Shown piece after piece: positions 21,613-28,078 of a DNA stretch of 28,078 bases. A program made the translations under genes and the position numbers. Every line of letters begins with the position of its first letter. Position 1 is the first letter of the stretch. Under the pieces are notes generated by a model. It was not told where the DNA came from and ran no database searches. It worked only from the letters and a program-made list of their open reading frames with translations. The stretch is from an uncultured Collinsella sp. (GTDB lineage Bacteria > Actinomycetota > Coriobacteriia > Coriobacteriales > Coriobacteriaceae), in NCBI GenBank assembly GCA_902475375.1, contig CABRZC010000013.1:1-28078 (forward strand), in the 5' to 3' direction.

Positions 21613-21850
21613 CCGTGCATTTTTGGGAGTATTCAGCAGGCCAGGGCGGCTGCATACGCGCCGGACACACCATATTGGTCCCAAAGACGCCTTCGACCGG
21701 CGATTTGGGTCGGTAGACAGAGCTCGTCGAGACAAACAAGCGTGCCTCGCGCCACGTCGGACCCCAAAATGACGTCAATCTCCGCAATGTTACTCAACTG
21801 CAGCGGCACCGGCGGGGCTTGCGGTGCTGAATACTCCGTTTTTTGCACGG
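21613..21850. repeat. MITE-like segment with about 25-base terminal inverted repeats
   Basis: CCGTGCA-N5-GGGAGTATTCAGCA at 21613-21638 is mirrored by TGCTGAATACTCC-GTTTTTTGCACGG at 21825-21850. Apart from a 5-base A/T tract of opposite sense and one substitution, the arms match. Between them are 186 bases. Size and ends resemble a miniature inverted-repeat element, but no flanking target-site duplication was recognised. Confidence 0.45.
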
Positions 21851-21947
21851 CCCAGGCGGGGGTACATCAGGGCCAGAAAGAACATCCCAGCTTTTTTATG
21901 CAATCTGCAATGAGAAGTATGCAAAACATCAAGGGTCGACATTGCTG

Positions 21948-21996
21948 ATGTCCAAATTGAGCGCGGGGCAGCGGCGCCTCCGCCCCATGTCCAAAT
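21948..21996. repeat. palindrome flanked by 10-base direct repeats
   Basis: ATGTCCAAAT occurs at 21948-21957 and again at 21987-21996. Between them lies the interrupted palindrome GGGGCAGCGGCGCCTCCGCC (continuing CC, 21965-21986). It could be an operator, a terminator or an inserted repeat unit. Confidence 0.4.
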
Positions 21997-22039
21997 ACAA
22001 CAGAGCAGGGACACTCATGGCGGATCCTCACCGAAACGC

Positions 22040-22087
22040 AAACGCGGCTCGAGCACCATCCCAAAATAGGCCGCCCGAGCCGCGTTT
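22040..22087 (-). terminator. hairpin downstream of the YtcJ-like amidohydrolase
   Basis: AAACGCGGCTCG (22040-22051) pairs perfectly with CGAGCCGCGTTT (22076-22087) across a 24-base loop, beginning 19 bases after the stop codon. No long T run is present; transcript-end function is inferred from position. Confidence 0.55.
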
Positions 22088-22106
22088 AACGGTACGACAT
22101 GAATTC

Positions 22107-23744
22107 TTAGCGCTCGTAAATCAAGTTACCTGCCAGGTAGGTTGCCTGAACCTTGGTAGCCTGGAGCTCTTGAGGGTCGATGGTGAGCGGGTTTTGGTCA
22201 AGGACCGCCAGGTCGGCATACTTGCCGGGCTCTAGGCTGCCGAGGTTTTGCTCGTCGCCCGCTGCGTACGCGCTGCCAAGCGTGTAGTTGCGCAGGGCCG
22301 TTGCCGCGTCGATACGCTCGCTCGGCAACCAGCCGCCCTCGGGCCAGTGGCTGCGGGGGTCTTGGCGCGTGATAGCCGTGTAGAGCACGTTCATGCTGGT
22401 AACGGCTGTGATGGGGCTATCGGTGCCGAAGGCTTGGCGGATGCCGCGCTGTTTATAGGTCGCAAACGGCCACATGATGCGGCTGCGTTCCAAGCCCAGG
22501 TCGCGCTCCGGACCACCCGGGTCGAGCGTGATATGGCAGGGCTGACTCGAGGCAATGACATTGAGTTTGCGCAGACGATCGATGTCCTCGGGCAGCAGAT
22601 TCTCCAAATGCTCAAGCGTATTATGGCCGTGCTGGGGCAAGCCGTAGAGCTCTGCCGCCTCCTCAAAGATATCGAGTGCGGCATGGATGGCGCCGTCGCC
22701 GATAACGTGGATGCGCACGGTGTGGCCGCGCTCGGCCGCCGCCAGAACCAGCTTGCGCATGCGCTCGACGGGAACCGTCAGACGACCCTGGTCGCCCGGG
22801 AAGCGCGGGTTGGTATAGGGATCGGTGAGATATGCGGTATGCTCGCTCGACACGCCGTCGAAGAACTGCTTAAAACCCGGCGCCGAAAGCAGCGCGTTGT
22901 TCGCGTAACGTACCTGCAGCTCTTCCAGACGCGACTGGTCATCCAGCAGCGTGGGAAACAGATGGGCACGAATGCCCAGCCTACCGGCCGTCTGCAATTT
23001 GTCGTAGACATCGTCGCGGATAAAATCGCAGCCCGGCATGGGCATGAGCGACATATCGCAGATCGAAGTAATACCCTGCTCGGCCATGCGCCTCATTTGA
23101 TCGGCGTAAGCGCTTGCGATGCGACCTTCGTCCAGCCACTCAAGGCAGCGCGGCAGCAGCTGCATGGCAGCCGCTTCGTGCGCAATGCCCGTGAGCTCGC
23201 CGCTTGCGTCCTTGTCGTAACTGCCGCCCGCTGGCGGCTCGCTGTCGCGCGTGACGCCGAGCGCCTCGAGTGCGCGGCTGTTGAGCCAAAGCGTGTGCCC
23301 GTCGCCCGAATACATAACGCAGGGACGATCGGGGAATGCTGCATCGAGCGACGCCTTGGTAGGATGCTCGGGCGGGTCCCAACGGTAGTCGCGCCAGCCC
23401 TGCGTCACAACCCAGGCGTCGTCGGGCAGGTCCTGGGAAAACTCGAGCGCGTGCTGCACCAGTGCCGCCTCGGACGTGCCCATATCCATGAGCATGTACG
23501 GCGAGGAACCGACCGAGGTATGGAAGAAGTGCAGATGAGCGTCATGGAAACCGGGGCAGACAAACTGCTCGCCGTAGTCGAGAACCGGCGTGGCGGCAGG
23601 CGCGGCGGCGATCACGTCATCGGGCGCACCGACTGCGACGATACGGTCGCCTGCGATGGCAATCGCCAGCTCGCGGGCGGTATCGATGCCGTCTTGCGCG
23701 GTAAAGACGTTCTTGGAGCGGATAATCCGATCGATATGTTGCAT
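22107..23744 (-). CDS. YtcJ-like amidohydrolase (amidohydrolase family 3)
   Basis: Metal-dependent hydrolase of 545 aa. N-terminal beta-sandwich, then the HxH metal site in CPGFHDAHLHF (63-73), later HVIGDGAIHAALDI with a metal histidine, the HNTLEHLENL histidine, and the catalytic aspartate in FGTDSPI. The C-terminal strand DLAVLDQNPLTIDPQEL is typical of YtcJ/NfdA-type enzymes, some of which deformylate N-substituted formamides; the substrate here is unknown. Three ATG codons (23756, 23750, 23744) are clustered. The last is chosen because GGGGA precedes it. The open frame continues upstream to 24716, but that part is only antisense of the divergent M20 gene. It pairs head-to-head with a peptidase-like hydrolase across 168 bases. 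Confidence 0.88.
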   Translation of the reverse strand: MQHIDRIIRSKNVFTAQDGIDTARELAIAIAGDRIVAVGAPDDVIAAAPAATPVLDYGEQFVCPGFHDAHLHFFHTSVGSSPYMLMDMGTSEAALVQHALEFSQDLPDDAWVVTQGWRDYRWDPPEHPTKASLDAAFPDRPCVMYSGDGHTLWLNSRALEALGVTRDSEPPAGGSYDKDASGELTGIAHEAAAMQLLPRCLEWLDEGRIASAYADQMRRMAEQGITSICDMSLMPMPGCDFIRDDVYDKLQTAGRLGIRAHLFPTLLDDQSRLEELQVRYANNALLSAPGFKQFFDGVSSEHTAYLTDPYTNPRFPGDQGRLTVPVERMRKLVLAAAERGHTVRIHVIGDGAIHAALDIFEEAAELYGLPQHGHNTLEHLENLLPEDIDRLRKLNVIASSQPCHITLDPGGPERDLGLERSRIMWPFATYKQRGIRQAFGTDSPITAVTSMNVLYTAITRQDPRSHWPEGGWLPSERIDAATALRNYTLGSAYAAGDEQNLGSLEPGKYADLAVLDQNPLTIDPQELQATKVQATYLAGNLIYER

Positions 23745-23831
23745 GGGCATCCCCATCTCTGGCAGGAAATTCAACACCCCCGAGTGTACTCCCCCGCCCT
23801 TGCAACAAAACCCCAAGCGGCAAACGGCAAC

Positions 23832-23861
23832 TTTACCAGCCCTAGCGGCAGGTGGCATACT
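23832..23861 (+). promoter_or_regulatory. candidate promoter of the M20 amidohydrolase gene
   Basis: TTTACC (23832-23837), 18 bases, CATACT (23856-23861), about 50 bases before the ATG. Weak match; the minus-strand promoter of the divergent gene was not identified. Confidence 0.3.
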
Positions 23862-23912
23862 GGAGAGAGCCTGTACGATTTTGCGATCAACCCAGCAAGG
23901 AGCAAATCGACC

Positions 23913-25376
23913 ATGACGAAGACCAAGGCACAGCAGATTATGGCGGCGACCGAGGCTCGCGCGGCTGACGACGTCACCGCAGCCATCCAAGATATCGCCG
24001 CCGAGTTTGAACCCTACATCATTAAGCAGCGTCGGCACTTCCATAAGCACCCGGAGCTGAGCCTCGCCGAAGAGCGCACGACTTCTGACATCGCCAACCA
24101 GCTCGACGCCATGAATATCCCCTACGAGCGTCCCCTTAAGACGGGCCTGGTGGCGACCCTTCGCGGCACCGCGCCCGACGCCTATCGCGAGGACGGCACG
24201 CCGCGCCGCCGCATCCTGCTGCGTGCGGATATCGACGCCCTGCCCGTCACCGAGCAGACCGGCGAGGATTTCTCCAGCGTCAACGAGGGCTGCATGCACG
24301 CCTGCGGCCACGACTGCCACATCGCCATGATGCTCGGCACGCTGCAGATCCTGCGCCATATGACAGACGACATCCACGGCGAGGTCCGCATCGTCTTCCA
24401 GCCCAGTGAGGAAAACGGCCAAGGCGCCAAACTCATGATCGGCACGGGCGTGCTCGACGGCGTCGATGGTGCCTACGCCGCGCACATCTGGAGCGAGGTC
24501 GACGCCGGCACCGTAAGCTGCGAGCCCGGCCCGCGCATGGCCAATACCGACTGGTTCCGCATCGATGTCCGCGGTACCTCGTGCCACGGCGCCATGCCCC
24601 AGCGCGGCCACGACGCCGTTATGGTTGCCGCCGAGATTGTCAACGCCCTGCAGACCATCGTCTCGCGCGAGATCAGCCCCTACGAGCCGGCCGTCATCAC
24701 CGTCGGCGAGTTGCACGGCGGCACCGCGCGCAACGTTATCGCCGGCACGGCCTACCTCGCCGGCACGGTACGCACCTACGGCGATTCAACCCACGAGGAA
24801 ATGCCGGAGCTTATGCGCCGCATCGTGGAGCATACCGCGGCGGCCTTGGGCGCCGAGGCAGAGCTCACCGACTACACCATCGCCAACTACAAGGTCGAAA
24901 ACGACGCGGCCTCGAGCGAGCGCTGCCGTCAGGCCGTAATTAAGTGTCTGGGTCCCGCCGGCCAAGGCCATTATCGCGGCACACTTTCGGGCGAGGATTT
25001 TTCGGAGTACCTGCGCCGTGTGCCGGGCGTGCTCGCCTTTGTAGGTACGCGTAACCCCAAAATTGGCGCCACGTACGCCCAACATTCCTGCTTCTACAAG
25101 ATCGACGAGACTGTGCTGGCAAAGGGCTCCATGGTGGCCGCCCAGTATGCTATCGACTTTTTGGCCGAGCCCACGCAAGAGGAGCTCGACGGCCCCGCGA
25201 TCACCGCGGTCGCCGAAACCAACCCCGATCTGGCCGCCAAGTTGCGCTCTGCCAAGGCGACGACCGCCGAGGCTCGTGACGCCATCCACGACGCCCGCAC
25301 GGCTCGCCATGCCGCAATCAAGAGCATCCACGAAGCCCGCGCCGCCGCTCGCCGCGAGGAGAAACACGACGAGTAG
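23913..25376 (+). CDS. M20-family amidohydrolase (M20D type) with C-terminal helical tail
   Basis: Zinc amidohydrolase resembling N-acyl-amino-acid, hippurate or indole-acetyl-amino-acid hydrolases. Length is 487 aa. Metal and catalytic motifs: RHFHKHPELS (41-50), RADIDALPV (104-112), MHACGHDCHIAMM (128-140), PSEENGQGA (164-172), AAHIW (189-193) and the dimerisation-domain SCHGAMPQRGHDAV (223-236). The catalytic core ends near residue 417. A 70-residue tail follows (EEL...ARREEKHDE), rich in Ala, Arg and Glu and probably a long helix, which most relatives lack. ATG at 23913 has AAGGAG ten bases upstream. The open frame continuing back to 22248 is antisense of the neighbouring gene. Substrate unknown. 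Confidence 0.9.
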   Translation: MTKTKAQQIMAATEARAADDVTAAIQDIAAEFEPYIIKQRRHFHKHPELSLAEERTTSDIANQLDAMNIPYERPLKTGLVATLRGTAPDAYREDGTPRRRILLRADIDALPVTEQTGEDFSSVNEGCMHACGHDCHIAMMLGTLQILRHMTDDIHGEVRIVFQPSEENGQGAKLMIGTGVLDGVDGAYAAHIWSEVDAGTVSCEPGPRMANTDWFRIDVRGTSCHGAMPQRGHDAVMVAAEIVNALQTIVSREISPYEPAVITVGELHGGTARNVIAGTAYLAGTVRTYGDSTHEEMPELMRRIVEHTAAALGAEAELTDYTIANYKVENDAASSERCRQAVIKCLGPAGQGHYRGTLSGEDFSEYLRRVPGVLAFVGTRNPKIGATYAQHSCFYKIDETVLAKGSMVAAQYAIDFLAEPTQEELDGPAITAVAETNPDLAAKLRSAKATTAEARDAIHDARTARHAAIKSIHEARAAARREEKHDE

Positions 25377-25412
25377 TCGTCACACCCATCCATAACAGCC
25401 TGGCTGGAGCAA

Positions 25413-25448
25413 AGCGGGGGCGGACGCGTCGAAACGTCCGCCCCCGCT
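25413..25448 (+). terminator. strong hairpin downstream of the M20 gene
   Basis: AGCGGGGGCGGACG (25413-25426) pairs perfectly with CGTCCGCCCCCGCT (25435-25448), a 14-bp stem with an 8-base loop, 36 bases after the stop codon and between two convergent genes. No T run follows on either strand. The sequence beyond it (25460-25500) holds TTTCTACCATTTCTACC, a short direct repeat. Confidence 0.6.
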
Positions 25449-25506
25449 CATCTGTCAAGCGTTATTTCTACCATTTCTACCCCGTCCCCAAATGGCAGGC
25501 GGCATG

Positions 25507-26781
25507 CTACTCGTCCTGAGGGTCCTCGTCGGAACTTGACTCGGGCGCCGGCTCGGGCGCAGGCGCCGGCTCAGGTGCAGGTGCCGACTCGGGCTCAGGC
25601 GCAGGCGCAGGGTCAGGCTCAGGCACGGGCGCCGGCTCGGGCGCGGGCTTGGGCTCAGGCGCGACATCCGGAGCACTGTAACCCGAGGGAGCGGACTTCT
25701 TCTCGAAGGGCAATACAAAGGTCAGGACGTCGTCCTTGTCCTCGTCAACCCACTCGCTTGCATAACGTGCGACCCAATAGCCAACGGCACGATGCTTGAG
25801 CATCTTGCCAAAGACCGTAAGAAATACGGTGACAAAAGCGACCAGCACCAGGAACAGCACGAGTGTGATGCCACCGCCGGCAACAATCGCCTCAATACCC
25901 GTAGGACGATAGTAGTAGCTATACATACCGACAGAGGCAACGGCGCCAAAGACGACCGTCAAGATCCATGTGACAACGTTGGCGACCAGGCCCGTCAAAA
26001 ACTCGGGAAGGAACGAAGCGCAGAACAGCTTGGTCTTATTGTTCTTAAAGGCTGCCCAAACCTTATCGAGCGAAAACGCGCTCTCGACGCGACCGGTCAC
26101 CGCAAAGTGCATCACGGCAATGTCGGCGAACATCTTAAAGAAGACCCCCAGGACCGCCGTGGCAATCATAGCCAGGACAAGCAGGCCAAGCGAGCCAAAC
26201 AGCGCAGCCTCGAGCGCATAAGAGCCGTAATAAGAATACGAGCCCGCGGCGCCAATTACCACGCCCTCCACCAGCGAAAGCACTACACCGATAATGGGAA
26301 TGGCAGCGATAACCTCGAGCACGACCGAAATAACGCTCGAAAAGATTCCGAGACCAAACGACGTGGAACGCATCAACGGACGACCCATGCCGTCATCGAT
26401 CTTAAGCGACAGGTCGCGACCCCACTCGATGCCAAAGCCCGAACCGCACACGCTCGCCACGTAGGCAGCCAAAAAGCCGATGGCAGCCGCAATACCGCCG
26501 ATAACGGGGATGAACAGCACGAGTACCGACACGACACAGATAAGCGCCGGCAAAAAGGCAATCTGGCACACGCGCTGCAGCACGCCCGGAGTCTTGGTCA
26601 TATCCTCAAACGCCTGAGCCGTGCAGCCCTTGGACGCGTTCGCGACAGGTTGAGGAACAAACTGCTGAGGCTGAGGCTGACCCTGAGGGGTGGAAGCTGC
26701 AGCACCGGCATTGGGGGCACCACACACGCCGCAGAACTTGTCGTTATCGCCCATGGGGGCGCCACACTGCGAACAGAACAT
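25507..26781 (-). CDS. zinc-ribbon multi-pass membrane protein (DUF4013-like) with Pro/Glu/Ala tail
   Basis: Protein of 424 aa. The N-terminal zinc ribbon has Cys3, Cys6, Cys17 and Cys20 (FCSQCG ... FCGVCG). A Gln/Pro linker (30-48) follows. The membrane domain has about six hydrophobic segments (72-112, 142-172, 190-222, 252-285, 297-328), with SVVLEVIAAIPIIG and a short Tyr-rich loop (SYSYYGSY). The C-terminus (374-414) is a repeated Pro-Ala-Pro-Glu tract ending in an acidic tail. The fold resembles DUF4013, whose function is unknown. ATG at 26781 has AAGGGA eight bases upstream. It lies 150 bases after the YitT gene on the same strand. A sensor or envelope-stress role is speculation only. 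Confidence 0.75.
   Translation of the reverse strand: MFCSQCGAPMGDNDKFCGVCGAPNAGAAASTPQGQPQPQQFVPQPVANASKGCTAQAFEDMTKTPGVLQRVCQIAFLPALICVVSVLVLFIPVIGGIAAAIGFLAAYVASVCGSGFGIEWGRDLSLKIDDGMGRPLMRSTSFGLGIFSSVISVVLEVIAAIPIIGVVLSLVEGVVIGAAGSYSYYGSYALEAALFGSLGLLVLAMIATAVLGVFFKMFADIAVMHFAVTGRVESAFSLDKVWAAFKNNKTKLFCASFLPEFLTGLVANVVTWILTVVFGAVASVGMYSYYYRPTGIEAIVAGGGITLVLFLVLVAFVTVFLTVFGKMLKHRAVGYWVARYASEWVDEDKDDVLTFVLPFEKKSAPSGYSAPDVAPEPKPAPEPAPVPEPDPAPAPEPESAPAPEPAPAPEPAPESSSDEDPQDE
25540..25662. repeat. degenerate coding repeat for Pro-Ala-Pro-Glu tract
   Basis: On the plus strand this stretch is a run of GGCTCGGGCGC / GGCTCAGGCGC-like units of about 6-12 bases encoding, on the minus strand, residues 374-414 of the zinc-ribbon membrane protein. 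Such tracts tend to vary in copy number between strains. Confidence 0.7.
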
Positions 26782-26931
26782 CGAAATCATCCCTTCGTAT
26801 CTAGAGCGAATCACCTGGATCGCAAACGATGTCTTTGGCATCATTATCACCCAATGTGAGGACAAATACTCTTAGATGACGTATTTGCAACGCGCGAGGC
26901 GCTTTTCGATTGTTTGACGAGTGTGTCCGCG

Positions 26932-27954
26932 CTAGTTCGTGCCGCGGAAACCCTTGCCGACGATCTCGGAGCTGTCGACGATCGTGATAAAGGCACCAGG
27001 ATCGACCTCGCGCGCATAACGGCGCAGCTGCACGGCCTCGCGACGGCTCAGCACGCTCATGATCACCGTCACGCACTTGCCCGAGAAGGCGCCGTAGCCG
27101 CGGCTGATGGTCGCCGTGCGGTTGAGATGCTTGACGATAAACTCCTCGACCTTAAGGGGCTCGGAACAAATGATCGTGCAGACCTTACGAAGATGAATGC
27201 TCTCGATGGCCTTGTCGACCACAAGCGTCTTGGCAAACAGGCCGAGCACGCAATACAGACCGATACGCGGACCATACAAAAAGGCCGCGATGGTCACGAT
27301 GCCGATATCGACCAGCAACAGCGCGCGGCCAATCTCGAGTGTGGTACGGCGTTTGAGGATCATAGCGAGGATGTCCGTGCCACCCGTCGAGGCGCCGATA
27401 TCAAAGACGATGGCGCTGCCGAGCGCCGGCAGAATCACGGCAAAACACAGGTCGAGCCACATATCGCCCGTCATCGAGACACTGGTCGGGATAAAGAGCT
27501 CGAAAAGCGAAACATAGGCGGACAGCGCAAACGAGGCGAAGACGCTCCACAGGATTGCCTTGCGCTCCAAAAAGATAAAGCCCAAAACGACGAGAACCGC
27601 GTTGATAATCCACATAAAGACGCCGACGGGCAGGGTCGGGAACAGCGTGGACAGAATAACCGACACGCCCGAGGTGCCGCCAAAAGCAAAGTGATTAGGG
27701 GTTTTAAACGCAACGATGGCAAAGGCCGTAAGAATCAGACCTAGATTGAGCTCGGCGAAAAAGCGCGGGAAGCCTGGCTCCTGGCTACGCTTTTGGCCGG
27801 CACGCTCGCCGCGCTCGATATCGGTGCGATCAACCACGCGCTCCATCGGCACCACGGGAGGACGATGTACCTCCTCGGCAGCTCGCGATGCCGCCTCTGC
27901 CGCGGCAGCCTCAATCGCCCATGCCTGGCTTTCTGTTTCGTGCTCGTCAGCCAT
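26932..27954 (-). CDS. YitT-family membrane protein (DUF161 plus DUF2179)
   Basis: Integral membrane protein of 340 aa. A 65-residue charged, Ala/Glu-rich cytoplasmic N-terminus precedes the membrane domain. Hydrophobic segments lie at about 68-88, 95-130, 134-155, 165-190 and 210-245, with TPNHFAFGGTSGVSVILS and the FDIGASTGGTDILAMIL repeat typical of YitT/DUF161. A soluble C-terminal domain (about 255-340; KVCTIICSEPLKVEEFIVKH, FITIVDSSEIVGKGF) corresponds to DUF2179, a regulatory-looking fold. Transport activity is suspected for the family but unproven. ATG at 27954 has GAGGGG upstream. The N-terminal extension is longer than usual. Upstream bases 27955-28078 show no gene. Confidence 0.87.
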   Translation of the reverse strand: MADEHETESQAWAIEAAAAEAASRAAEEVHRPPVVPMERVVDRTDIERGERAGQKRSQEPGFPRFFAELNLGLILTAFAIVAFKTPNHFAFGGTSGVSVILSTLFPTLPVGVFMWIINAVLVVLGFIFLERKAILWSVFASFALSAYVSLFELFIPTSVSMTGDMWLDLCFAVILPALGSAIVFDIGASTGGTDILAMILKRRTTLEIGRALLLVDIGIVTIAAFLYGPRIGLYCVLGLFAKTLVVDKAIESIHLRKVCTIICSEPLKVEEFIVKHLNRTATISRGYGAFSGKCVTVIMSVLSRREAVQLRRYAREVDPGAFITIVDSSEIVGKGFRGTN

Positions 27955-28078
27955 TACGGCAACCCCTCGTTAACAATTTGGAAACAATGCGCCCATTAGG
28001 GTAACGCGGAACACGACGATTGCAACCCCTAGTTAGACGAGCGGTATGCCTACATCGGGGACATACAAATAACGGCCG

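Larger units (their letters stand above)
21536..22106. other. gene-poor region between the groES palindrome and the amidohydrolase gene
   Basis: No open frame here combines a ribosome site, protein-like composition and family motifs. The stretch contains a pair of inverted terminal-like repeats (21613-21850), a palindrome flanked by direct repeats (21948-21996), and the terminator hairpin of the downstream minus-strand gene (22040-22087). A 71-codon minus-strand frame (21633-21848, GTG start) exactly fills the space between the inverted repeats. It is noted but not called as a gene. Confidence 0.6.

Noticed and set aside
21633..21848. 71-codon minus-strand frame inside the inverted terminal repeats
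   Set aside because: No recognisable ribosome site and no family motif, and it starts within the repeat arm. Kept only as part of the repeat description.
22248..23912. Plus-strand open frame of 555 codons in front of the M20 gene, making an apparent 1042-codon protein
   Set aside because: It is the antisense of the YtcJ-like amidohydrolase. The composition is Arg/His/Ala-rich without motifs, and the M20 start at 23913 has a clear ribosome site.
23757..24716. Minus-strand N-terminal extension of the YtcJ-like amidohydrolase
   Set aside because: It is antisense of the M20 coding sequence, and the family-like N-terminus begins at MQHIDRIIRSKN with a ribosome site.
1..28078. CRISPR array, rRNA genes, transposase or phage genes
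   Set aside because: No regularly spaced direct repeats, rRNA-like blocks or matching protein motifs were found on either strand.

Overview
The window is a high-GC, tightly packed bacterial chromosome segment from a Gram-positive type organism. The likeliest source is the actinobacterial class Coriobacteriia, and a Collinsella-like genome would fit. This is inferred from: high-GC codon use together with Firmicutes-like gene neighbourhoods (veg next to ispE; murI-rph-rdgB), a lysine-type MurE, an ECF riboflavin importer, and an argCJBD operon. Almost every gene is on the minus strand. Only asnB with the tRNA behind it, and one M20 hydrolase, are on the plus strand. No prophage, transposase, CRISPR array or defence system was recognised.

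Layout. (1) 1-6469, minus: murE, a HAD hydrolase, murI, rph, rdgB and dtd, then a short gap with a promoter, then veg and ispE (cut by the window edge). This is housekeeping: peptidoglycan precursors, RNA 3' processing, nucleotide and tRNA proofreading, isoprenoid precursors. (2) 6470-9218, plus: a roughly 400-base structured leader, asnB, tRNA-Val(TAC), its terminator, and a second partial copy of the tRNA 3' end plus terminator 187 bases further on. (3) 9219-14107, minus: argC-argJ-argB-argD, the acetyl cycle of ornithine/arginine synthesis, with a palindrome resembling an ArgR operator upstream. (4) 14364-18789, minus: an FMN riboswitch controlling ribU, a fused double ATPase (ecfA), ecfT and two tandem FMN-binding-fold (PPOX) proteins. 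This is a compact riboflavin-uptake operon. (5) 19160-21187, minus: groES-groL, bracketed by two very long, unrelated imperfect inverted repeats (139 and 211 bases). (6) 21536-22106: a gene-poor stretch with further inverted and direct repeats. (7) 22107-25376: a divergent pair of hydrolases, YtcJ-like amidohydrolase and M20 amidohydrolase. (8) 25507-27954, minus: a zinc-ribbon multi-pass membrane protein with a Pro/Glu/Ala tail, and a YitT-family membrane protein.

The coding content is mostly recognisable. The unexplained signals are in the non-coding DNA: the giant palindromes around the chaperonin operon, the terminal-inverted-repeat-like segment beside them, the duplicated tRNA end, the asnB leader, and short dispersed intergenic repeats. 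Gene functions are assigned from motifs read by eye. No database search or folding program was run.
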